In this document: in pieces, positions 50,523-62,486 of the stretch | Numbering within the stretch: the stretch's first letter is position 1 | How the letters are laid out: each line of letters opens with the position of its first letter | NCBI GenBank assembly: GCA_006937955.1 | Contig: SSNP01000017.1 | Location: 3,930,283 to 3,994,282, forward strand | Length of the DNA stretch: 64,000 bases | Direction: 5' to 3' | DNA from: Pachypanchax playfairii | Lineage: Eukaryota; Chordata; Actinopteri; Cyprinodontiformes; Aplocheilidae | Notes under the pieces: generated by a model | The model's input: the letters and a program-made list of their open reading frames with translations, nothing else | Told to the model about the DNA's origin: nothing | Databases searched by the model: none | Translations under genes and position numbers: made by a program

Positions 50523-53500
50523 CAACACGTCATGTTTTTTCTGCTGAAATTTTATTTATGATCTAAAAAAGTGACATTTGTTTTTAAGAGCATGAAAATA
50601 TAATGGAGCAGTAATTTGGATAGTTACTGTTGACATTGCAATCTATGAGTTATTGAAACAACAGTGACTTTTTCTAAGATGCAACTGTGTTCAGCACAAC
50701 ATAAATGTAATTATGAGAGATAATGAGCTGTTCTGAGAGACGGAAAAATAAAAATCCATCGTATTTAGAACTCTAAATATCTGCTTTTGTAAATAACATA
50801 CAGTTAAGAACAAAACGACGTCTGTTTGAACTGGTGCTCTGAGGATGAAAACAGATTTAACAAGAAGGATTTCATGTTTCATTAACAGTTTTTCGGTCCC
50901 TATCTCTGGCTCCAATACAGTTGACAGATATTAAGCAATCTTGCTGTAAGCAGTGGTAATACTCTAATTACTAATTACAAAGGTTGAGTGGGCATAAATA
51001 ACTTTCGTGTAGATTGGCCTAAAGTCAGAAAAAAGTATGAGAAAACACATAGTCAAGCTCAAAAACTGAAGTACTCTCAAGAAAAGGTCTCTGTAAACAG
51101 TCTTATTACAACAGATGGTTTAAAAAGTAATTTCAAAGAGCTTTACACAATAGAAACCATGTACAAATTTTAAAACACTTTATTTACTCTGTTTCAAATC
51201 TCTGTGTTGCAGTTTAATGGATCAGATTTCTGTGCATGTGAATAGGACTCATGGTCTTACACTCTTTATTATTATACCTCAAAGACCTTGTTTCTCACAT
51301 CTGTTACACTGTCTGAGACGACACAAACAACACACCTTCACCTTGACACGGAACCATCCGCTCATAACAATTACTCACAGTCATTTGAAGAAATCTGTGA
51401 AGCACTTTAGGGAACAGATTGTAGTTTTAATAACCTCTGACTAGTAAAACTGTACATGTTGTTTGATCAGCTGGGAGGAACGTGCTCTTCTGTAAAGAAT
51501 TTGTTTTGCTTTAAATTTTTTTTTGTATTGTATTGATTATATATTCACACAGTAAGCCAAGTTTTTTTTTTTTTTTCTAGAAAGTAGAAAAGAAAATAAT
51601 CTTTCGGTCAAGAGAAACAGCTGACAATTACAGAGATGGCTTGGAAAATGTTCCGAGACAACGATGACAGATGTCTTCTGAAGAATGTCAAACAATTGAG
51701 TGTACTTGTTTCACTGAACATTGCTGATCTGATCATTTCTGCCTTGCTTTTTTAAATTATCCTGATATTTTGCATAATAACAGCCATGGAAATAAGTCAG
51801 CAGCAGAATGTTCATTTTTCTTTGAAATGTTTTTCGTTATTACTTGCCCTTTTCGCTGTGCCTTCCTTGATTCTTCATCCCTGTCTGGCATTAATGTGGC
51901 ATTATTTTAATAAAGACAGACAAAATATGTTGTGCTTTTTCAAAATGTTTCCACCAGATAAGAGTAGATTTGCTGAGTCCTGGATTCATCATTACACTTA
52001 TTAAAAAAACAAAGTGGCAGTGAATCCATCATGTGGACCATCAGTAAACCCTTCATTCATCATGGGCTGAATGTTTTGTGTATGTAGACTGCTACAGATA
52101 TTTTCAACTAAAAACCTCACTACATGTTGGACAGACTGAACATGATGGAAAATAACACAAGTTTTTAAGAAGATAGCTTAGCAAAGACTTTCACATTGTG
52201 TTGAACCATCAGCCATTTCCTCTGGACACACAGTTAAGTGTCTTTCCTTTGCATTCATTAACATATCATTTGAGATACTCTTCAGCTAAAGGTCTAGGAG
52301 TTGATTAAAGACATGTTTGCTTAGAGGCATGAAGAACAAAGGTTGACAGAGCTGTAAGGGGAGCACAGTATCTGCACAGCTGCCATTAAAAACTGTAATA
52401 TCGGTTTAGCCTTCCGGACCTCAGCCATCAATAAGAAGGTCTTCATGACTGACAAAGGCAAACAGGCAAACAGCTCACAGGCACAGTCCTACCTGATAAG
52501 GCCCATAACCTCATTCACTCCTGACTGAAGAAGCTAATCGAGTCAGGCTGACATCATGAACCGAGATAAAGCTAGTAAATACCATTTTCTCACACCATGT
52601 TCGATAATTATAGCTCTCTAATCCACCAATTGCCAGAGTCTAAGGTTGAAAACACTGTTTTTAGATAAGCTTCAGCATGTTCATTATTGCAATCACATGG
52701 AACATATTCCTTTTTTGTCCTTTGTACATTTAAAGCCACCTTCAGCTCTTTTCATTTCATGATGCCACCAGTTTAGATTCCTGATGCAGCAACACTGAGG
52801 AAAAAACCTGGAATTTGTTTTAAGCTCAGCCAGAGCAGTTCATACTAATAGGTCTTGCAGGGGTTGTTGCTGGTATTGGACTACTTTGGCTTTGTTAAAT
52901 TATGTATTCAGGGCTTTACTGTTCACTCCAGAGAAAGTAAGAAATACATAACCATTGACTGTTTTCCCAGGACTATCTTCTCACATTCTTATTACAATAA
53001 CTTCAGCATGCTCTGATTTCAACGTCTGTACAAACAAGTGTCTCTTTCACTCACATCTCTGCCGCCTGTGTTGTGTGTAATTTTGCACTGTCATAACTGA
53101 TATCTATCACAGTGTTGCTGATCGCTGCTTTCATAGACTAACAATCATCAGATTTGCTCATGTCACCTTGTTGACAGAAAAACAAGATCCTCAGTTTTAT
53201 CAGCATTGTCAGTTCAACAGTCATCCCAGTGAAGCTGCACACCGAATGCCCTTGACTACAAAGGATTTTTGGATTTTGACTGTTTTTCATGTGCTCCTTT
53301 TTCTGCGTGCAATTCACACAGACTCATATACAAATAAAAACTTGGAATGTTGTTTACCCTGTTTTTATTACCGTCTTACAGGCAGCAGCTTTGCATTTAA
53401 ACTCAAATCATCTTGGGGAGATATGTCGGGTTTGTTGTGTTTACAGCGATAGATGCTTCGCATAGAAAGTGGCTTTACATGCCACTAGTGAGGACAACAC

Positions 53501-56500
53501 TGGGTGAGGTGTTATTAAAGTGATGTCCCTAACCAAACCCTCCATCCCATCTTTCTCAGGATGGACAGAGCACATCCTCCACAGAGACTGATTACCTGCA
53601 GTTAACTGTCCAGGGATATTAACCTTGAAAAATACAACGTTTGATCTATGCCTGGGGCTTTGGTATATTCCAAATGTCTTAAAACAGTAATAATTTAAAA
53701 TATCTCTGAATTGGCAACAGAAAAAAAAAAACTGATAAGAAAAATAATTGTTGAAGGAACAGGAATTTGTTGATAACACAAAAGTGTATGTGCTTTTTTT
53801 AAAATAATGAATAAATAACACACAACTAAAATATCCAAACCTCAGAAATAAATGAGTGTAATTTATTCAAGATAGATTAATATAAAATAATAACTTCTGA
53901 ATTCAAGATACGTTGGTCACAGATGATAAACCAGATTAAGTCAGTCATGACTTTGGTTTATGCAGTACTGTGTAATAATAATAACATCCCAGTCTGTGTC
54001 ACTGAGTCTTCAGTTGTGATATAAACATCATTTAACAGAGCTGCACAGAGAGATTGCTCTGGTTTTACAGGGCAGTTCATACTGGGCAGTAGATTGCAGC
54101 CCAAACACTATTTTACACATGAACTGCAATAAAAGTGAAGGTTAGAACAGCAGCAGAATGATCAAAAGTGAACCACAAATTTATAATGATTTGTTGACAT
54201 GGTTGACAGAACATCAGTTCATCTGGCCGCAAGCGGACACAGATAGGAGGCTACAGTCAAATGGCCAAGCTCAAGGAAAAGTCTGAAGATGAGGTTGCTG
54301 CTCTTTTGAGTCCGTGTGGTTTAGCTGACAGTTTGGAAATATAATACTTACCAAGGACAGCTAGCATAAAGTGTTTCATGCTCCACTGTAAAACTTGTAC
54401 ATCTCCATTTTATACCTCTGGGGAATAACATTTAAATTTTCTTTGGCTACCAATTCCTTATATACATTTGCACCTGTCACAAAGGTTCTGTTAATAATGT
54501 CCAGTTAGGTCAGGTAAAAATACAAAAGTCCAAAAAAAGAAAAAGTTTTCTTCACTATTGTGAAAGAAATGCACATCACAGGCTGTCAGGATGCAGCAAA
54601 CAGCTCCAGCTCCTATGGGGAACACACCATGTACTTCATTATTCCTTTTTTGGGAGAAAAAGAAATTTGCAGTCATTGCATTTTTTTTAGCCATTAACCT
54701 ACAACAGTGTTATTTTTTTTACACTAGAATCATGCCTGGCCAAAAATACAATGACATTAGCATCTAGGTCAAGATTCTGGGCAAAAAGAGAGCTAATGAG
54801 AGTCTAATGAATACTGAGCCTGTACCCCACATCCTATTCACCTGATTCCCCACATCTACCTGCTCCACTGTTCTCTAAACCTAAATCTGTCACCTTCTGG
54901 AGCCTGCTGGGTGTATGACAAGTACAATTGTGAAGTTTATTGTAAGTCATTTTTCATTGTGTAAAAAGGTTCTAGTAAAATTCAGATTCCTGTCTGTGTC
55001 AGACTGCCACATAATGTGGTAAATTGAAGAGCTACAGTTTAAATAGAAAACGTATTTGAAATATGAGATGCTGAAGGTTGATGCTACTTGTCATCAAAGC
55101 TCTAAATTGGTCATCGGTGGGTGTGAAGCCTGTTAGAAACTGTCAGGTGGCTCAGTTGTTTCTGCAGGACTGTGTTCATGTGAAAAAAAAAAACTGTTTA
55201 ACCACCACCAGTAACCCCCTAATCATAACAATATATGACCTTTTTAATATTTATATTGACTATGTGTTGTTTTAATGTCTGAACCTAACAGCGAGTATTA
55301 ACTCTAACCCTAAAATTGGACTTTTTACTGATTATCTAATGAATTCCACAGACTGATGTCACCATCTGGTCCATTTCCCTTCAAATGGATTTGACCAAGT
55401 CAATGGTGCAAAATATCTGTATTGCCACTTAACATTAAGTTGAATATCTACTTTATTACAGATGTAGTGAGATGTTGACCATCACCATAATGCAGTGAGA
55501 CATTGAGTATCCATGCAGTCTTTATTTAGTAGCTACTTACAGCTTAAACACACACTGCTGAACAGACAGTGTAAGCGTTTGCACATCCGTGTACATGGAG
55601 TGGGGAGGAAGAGTGCTGGAGTGAATTCTGATGTGTTATTTATTTTAAAACAACACAAAAGTTCACAATAACATAAGAGGGGACATTGGTGGCTTTGCGA
55701 GTGGCCATGCCACTGCTATACCTGCAATTTTGTCCAACATGTCATCTTTTCTATTTCGCAGCTAAGTGAAAGAACTTCACATAATTAGAGCCTCCAGCAA
55801 ACTATCCTGATTGGATTAATATTGAACTGTTTCTTCAAGAATTCAGTAGATTGAGTTTCAATGGAAGACAAGAGTGAACAGGTTCCACAGCTGCCAGCAG
55901 CCAATCTTGTGGAGAAAGCAAAGGAAAAACAGAAAAGTCTGGGAAAAGGTTTGAAGAGTTTCAGTAGCTTGTTACATTGGCTCAATGTGAATGTTATTTT
56001 TTTTAAAGTGGAACTTTCAAGCTTTCACTTCCCAGAGTTGATTCACTACAACAACTCATCCTTCTCTCCAGACAAACTCACCTTTCCCAAAACTTACATA
56101 GAACCAGAGCACATCTCTCAGTCCTGCTTCTCCATGTAAAAACATGTCTTTCTGTGGCAAATAGCAGTCTTGACTTAAAGAACTGCATTGCTTGTTCCAA
56201 GATGGCCTCTTTATCAAGAAGTAGAGGAAGAAATGTGCAACCTAAGATTTGGTAAATTAGTGATTCTCAACCTTGGCATTAAGGCACAACAGCTAATGGT
56301 GTGACAAATCTTGCTTTATAGGCTCCAAGCCAACAGTTTGAAAGAAAAATGATTCAACTAACACACACACACACACAAAATAATGCAGGACTTGTACCTT
56401 CATTAGAGAGGAACCCTGCAAGCTGCTGATAACACGTTTTTGCTTAAACAACAAAATTCAAAGTATACATTACAGATACTCTCCATTTGGAGAACTCTAT

Positions 56501-59500
56501 TAAGCAGTAATTCTGATTTTTAACTTTTTAAGCCACTAAAGCTACATAAACAATAATCATCTTTTACAGTTTGATAGGTTGTTTATGGACTGTGCAAGTC
56601 TAATTTATAATAAATATTATTATCTCAAGACTGCTACAATTTGCTGCACTTGAATATTTTTCCACTGTTGACTTAAATTACTCCAATACCCAAATTGAAG
56701 TATTATCACAATGCAGTTGCAATCACAGCCATAAGTAACAAAACAAGGAGAAACAGTATTTACCCTGAAGAGGACCCAGATGCAGAAATCAGTAAAGGAA
56801 GCTGGATTGTAAAGAGTCTTTAATTACTAACAAACTCAACAAAACTAAAGGTGCTGCAAGGTAAGTAATTTAGAAGAACAAAGCCCACATAAATCTGGGG
56901 TTTTAGGGCAAGAACAAAACAGGCGATGAGACAGACACACGATTCTCTGGCAGCAAGCAAAGGAAAAAATACACAGAGGAACTGATGGCAAATGGATATT
57001 AGATGTGTTGCAGTTGCAGACGTGTCTAAAGCTTCAGAGTACAAGAGTGTTAAATAAAATACAATACTGGTAAAGAACTAAAGCCAAAGTGATTTCTGAA
57101 TGTATTAGTAAAACAGGAAGTTTACTTCAGATCTGCTCTCACAAACAAATGATCTTGTAGATTGATTGAAACGACAAATCTGCCAAATTATGTTTACAAA
57201 AGTCACATATGCATAGTGGACATTTAAAAAACACATTTAGTCAATGTGACTTGTATAGACGGATCAATGTGCAACACAAAACCTACGATGTGTGACTCCA
57301 TTTAACACCTTCCCACAATTAGATTCCCTGACTGAATCTAAAACATCCATACAGTCTCACAAACACACCCTGTGCTCTTCTATTGTATGTGGGAAGGAAG
57401 CCACGCTCTTAAATTAACTGGTCTACTGAAGCAGTTAGAGGATAAGATGACACTCTAAAGAATTATCATCATTATGCAGCTCTGACAGAAATGGGTATCG
57501 GATTATCAGCAATGAGAGTGAATAGTAACAAATCTCCCAACATCCAACTGGCTTGAAGAAAGCCGAGTGGCAGCTGATACCCTATAAATCTGATCATGTT
57601 TCAGCTCCCAGAGTGGCCCAGGCTACTTCCAGAAACAGCAACCAAGACTACCCAATATATTGGCACTGAGTATAATTGTTCGCATCTGCTCTTTTTTTTT
57701 TCTGCATGACCAAAGGTTCATCTGTTTTTTTAATAAGTCTAACGCTGCTGTTAACTACATGGGAGAAACACAGGGTTTTAAAAAGTAGAGCAGGCTGAGA
57801 TGGGAAGCATCACTCGTACCAACCTCTGCACTTTCACTCACACAGAGCTTAAAAAAATCCCATGAGATCTCACTGCATACTCCATCTAACTCTTTTTTTC
57901 CTTCCACTCCCTTATAAAATAGATAATTTGTTTGTCCTCTGCTGAAAGGTTCAGATTACAGACATGACATTAACCTAAATATAGAAATATTTGCAAATGA
58001 CCCAGATCCTGAAAGAAAAATGACTAAAAACAGTAATTTGTCACTACTGCAATGAACAATAAAATGTTTTTGAATTAAAAAAACAACAGAGTGTATGAAG
58101 ACAACAATGAATCAACAGAATGTAATATGAGGTGTGAAGGGTTATAATCTAAACAGAGCACTGAATTCAGTCAAAGACTGACCAAAAAAAGGAAAAAATT
58201 AAATTTCTGTCAGTGCAGTACATTCCAAAGAAAACTCTTTATCAGATCAGAACCACTGGCTATTTTGTAAAGTCCACTGCCTAAAAGTGGTCTGCAGTGC
58301 CACGGGGTCCACATGCTGTGATCTGTGGCTTCAAGACAAAGTGCTAAAAGCCAGGAGCATTAATCTATCCTGTTTCACAGGCCATTGCCTGACTTATCTT
58401 TCCTGAAAGATCTCCAGCCCCCGGGACGATGTTCGGTTTAATAATGGATACACAACACACATGCCAAAGTTAATGTTTTTGTTTTACGGAACCAACCATA
58501 CAAGTTATCACTATCACATCAACTGAACATCCCGAAGGTAATCACAAATATTTTCTACAAAATATTAGGGTCAGGAAGTCAGGAAATAAAGCCAGGTAAA
58601 TCTCTGAATATTTGATAAGGTCTCATTTATAAACTGGAGCACGAACCAGCTGCTCTCATTAAATGATCATTTCACAAAGAAGACTTCAGAGCTTTGTCAC
58701 AGCAAACGTTCATCTCAGCATGAGATTTTCCAGCCAACAGTTTGGAAAGTTGGATCTCAAAGTGGTTCTTAAACAAAACTATGACACATATTGCACAGTG
58801 TACTTCCCTTCTTGACAGTGGCCTGCAGCAAGACTCTTCCTTCTCCTTGAAGAGCTGCGGGCAATATGGTCATTACCTTCAGCTTTGTGGAGCTTTGCTT
58901 CCCCGAACAGCCGCACACTCAGAGATGCTGATGCTCCTTATCAAGGCTCCTTCTCATGGCAAGAATATTAAAAATGTGCCTGATGGTGTTCACATGGGAA
59001 GATGTCTGTCTTTATTGTGCGGGGAAATGAGCAGGCACTTGGCCTTAATGTGCAGGTACTGCTCTCTCCCTGAGCTGACAGGATTAGTCTCACTCTGCAG
59101 AAAGTACTTAATGTTATTGTAAAATGCTGAATTAGACTCTTTTGACTGTCTAATACTTCTATGTCTTAAAGTATCAGTTTAATTTATCCCTTTCTTTGTT
59201 TCAGCAGTGTATGTAGCTGGTTTATCGCTGAGGGTCCAGTTTCTTTGTGAAACAACAAGCAGTGGGGATTAATTGCAACAGTTCCAGCAACAGAACAGTG
59301 GTTTATCCAGAAAATATGCTGCTAATGACCACGCGTCCCCCTGCCTGTCTGTGGCTGTATGTATGTTCCTATGTGAGTGTGCCAGCTTTAAACCAGCCAG
59401 TTTGATGTGCTAAAAACACAAAAAGAAGCACAGATGGCTTTGGTCATTACTTGATTGATTTGCGTTGTGATAGTTCCTAAAAATGGTCCATTAGACTGAA

Positions 59501-62464
59501 CTTGTAAAGCAATAACGGAGGAAAAAATGCTTTGTCTGAGAAGAGTTAATCTTCTGACATCTTCCCAATTACCTCCACAATTTTCTAACAGATGATGAAG
59601 ACTGTCAGGAGCAAAAATGCAAAGTAACTGTAACATCAAGACCAACACATGTTCCCCACTGCTGGAGCCAGAGACTCTTGGCTCCGAGTGAAAGCTTCCC
59701 AGCCAGCTCGTCTTGGCACTGCCGGCTCTGTCCTGGGCATACTGATTCTCATATCAGGGTTCATTTACATAATCCTGCCTGTGACGGGTTTCAGTTTGAT
59801 GAAGGGTGGTAATGCATTTCCGTAACAATGTTTCACCCCTCAACGTGCCAACATAAACACAACAGTGTGATGACATCTGCTGAAGCACACAATGACTTTA
59901 CATTCAAACAAAATAAAAAGAAAAAAAATCATTATTCAGTAACATCAGTGGTCTTCAAAAACTTCTTGATGCATGTTAGATTGAAGGATCATCAACAAGT
60001 CTCTTCTACTTTGAAACTGCATCTGTTAACTAAAACAATAATCACTTATCACAACAGTAAAATAGAGCCGTCCTTCTAAAAAGTGTGAAGATGATCTTTT
60101 ATTGTTTCCAGAACTCCGTCCACACTTTGATGTAAATGTATAGAATAAAGTTCCATTCATTAAAGCTTTTTTATGTAAATGTTTCCTACAAGCCACTTTC
60201 ACCCGTTCACACGTATCGACCAACAGACTGGAGGCAACATGAGATTCATAATACTGACATCAAATCACTCAACATCCAATCAGGAGATGACTAGGTTCCT
60301 TCTTGAATCACCCCAAAATCTACCACACGTGATTCAGAACTAATCGTCTTCGGAAAACTGAAAAACTGTATTTTCCAATGTTAATTATTATCTACTTAAA
60401 ATATTTTGGAATTAAAGCAGCTAAAAAGAAAGTGTTTTGAATGTTTATATTAAACAAAGATAACATTGTGCACAATTTAATGTAACCTTGATAATTCCAA
60501 TTTAGACATGAATTTTTTTTTTCCCTGCTTTGTGTTCTAAAAAGACACGAGACTCTTTTTATCATTTACCAGCAAGAACCTTCCAATTTTCAGAGATTTG
60601 TTGAACCTGTTTTAATAACTGACTGACTTTCCTCCATTCTTTCCTTACATCTGTAAATGTAGCACCCTAACACATTAAAGTAAAAAGATGCACAAAACAA
60701 TGTGCAGTGTTTATGACCTAATGAAGCAGTCTGTTGTTTTGGCTGATACTGATATTTGGCTGCTGAAATTTTTACATCTAAAATGTCCTTTGGCAAGTCG
60801 CTTAAAATCAGCCATATTTTTGGACACCATATTATGTCTAATGGACAAACTGCACATTTTGTACACAGACGTACAGATTTTTCTAACAAGCATTTATTAA
60901 CTGGCTTGTGCAGAAACAATCATCAGAGCTAACGTTCTGCATTTCAGCTTCTTTGCAGCTGGAAACTCCCCAGCACGAACGAGTCTAGTCTTTCACATTC
61001 TAATGAAATATGAATGAAGCGTCTCTTCCTGTAGGATTGAGACGTTTCTGATGGCATAAAGAAAAACTTGGTTTTTACATTACTTCAAGTACACAAAACA
61101 CATGACATAAATATTTAAAATGATGTCTTGTTCCTGAACTATTTTCATATATTTTCACTCCTTCTGATTTATGCGTCGACGGATTGATTTAAAACTCAAG
61201 GCAGCTTACAGTAAACAGGTTTAATGTCAGATTTGCAATAACCTCACTGACTAAATAATTAAAACCCCCAAATTAATGGCCTTTAATTCTAATTGAACCC
61301 CGAACAAAGTGTAACACGTCAACAGATGGTACGTTGTGTTGACTGTGATTGCCTGGTGGGAAGCTGGGCTCACACCTCCAACCTCCCAACGCAGGGCTTC
61401 TTCTCAAACAATGTAGGCATGGTTGGGAGATTAAGTAGTCTGCCACAGGAGTGCATGATGCTTCATTAAGCTAAGCAAGAATGAATGTCAGTGCCTGAAG
61501 CAATCTGGGACCCAGTGAGGTGTCGAAAGACCTCCAATGCATTTTTACCAGCTATTCATTACCTCCCACTGTATTGACTAAATTTAAGTAGAACTAGAAT
61601 GATTATTCAAAAAAATCAAATCAATTCTTCACATAATGCTTTTACTCAAGACCTAATAATGGCATACTTAATGTATTTAATGGTGTTGAGGTCAGCAGTG
61701 CATAAAACCACAAATAAGATGCCAGCGGTTTTAATGATATAAGTAACTTTTGACTCCAACAAAAATCCTATAGCAAATGTTGCTGTGTTGTGTGGAAAGC
61801 TATTATAAAACTTTTTAAAGTGTTAATTAATCCAAACAGTACAATCTGTTTATTAAAAAGGAAAATCTGCTTTTAGCAGCTCTCTGTTGGTATTTGAGTG
61901 TTAGGAAATTATCAGAACTCCTTGTTCTCATTATTATCTGAGGAGGATTTTATTTCCAATCAGACAAACAGCATTAATTATCACAACAGCTTGTGCACGT
62001 CTACATCAGCATCATCGTCATCATTTTTTTATGTAAATGAATGGGACAATATCCTTTCTTAAAAATAAAAACACACCTCAGAAAATTTTGCCAAGATATT
62101 TACTCTTGTTGAGTTCCCATTTTAGTGCTCAGTGATTATCTTTTTTTTTTAATATATGGGTTTAGGTTTAGCATTGAATTTAGGATGACGCTACACTCCA
62201 ATTACAACATATAACATTTAATTTGGATATTTCAGGCTCATACTTTTTTTCAAATAAATTAAATTAAAAAAATCTTGTTAAAAAAACCCAACTTTTAAGT
62301 AGAAAAACAAACAACCCTCTAATTACAGTGATTTACATCCAGTTACTACACTTACAGGTTTAATTCCTCTTGAGAACTCTGAAAAGACCCTAAATTCTAT
62401 GCAGCCTGCAAATTATATGAAGACAGAAAACTGTTACTGCATGAGTTAATGCGAATGCTGGTTA

Positions 62465-62486
62465 ATTTGCAAATGAAGTAATTAAT
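62465..62486. promoter_or_regulatory. candidate POU-octamer plus homeodomain sites
   Basis: ATTTGCAAAT (62465-62474) is a perfect palindrome carrying an octamer-like POU site on both strands, and 4 bp later TAATTAAT (62479-62486) is a homeodomain core. The pair sits in a stretch with little simple repeat (about 62400-62500) in the first cadm2 intron. Binding or enhancer activity is inference from motifs only. Confidence 0.3.

Noticed and set aside
53441..53821. 126-codon minus-strand open frame
   Set aside because: The first part is Phe/Tyr/Ser-rich from AT-rich DNA and the second has no recognised motif; the length is within chance expectation for the window.
56364..56379. Short CA dinucleotide run
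   Set aside because: Too short to be notable; ordinary in vertebrate introns.
59388..59648. Minus-strand frame starting with a hydrophobic stretch, considered as cadm2 exon 1
   Set aside because: The hydrophobic start is plausible as a signal peptide, but there is no donor at the right place, no resemblance to the CADM2 N-terminus, and the frame continues well past a signal-peptide exon.
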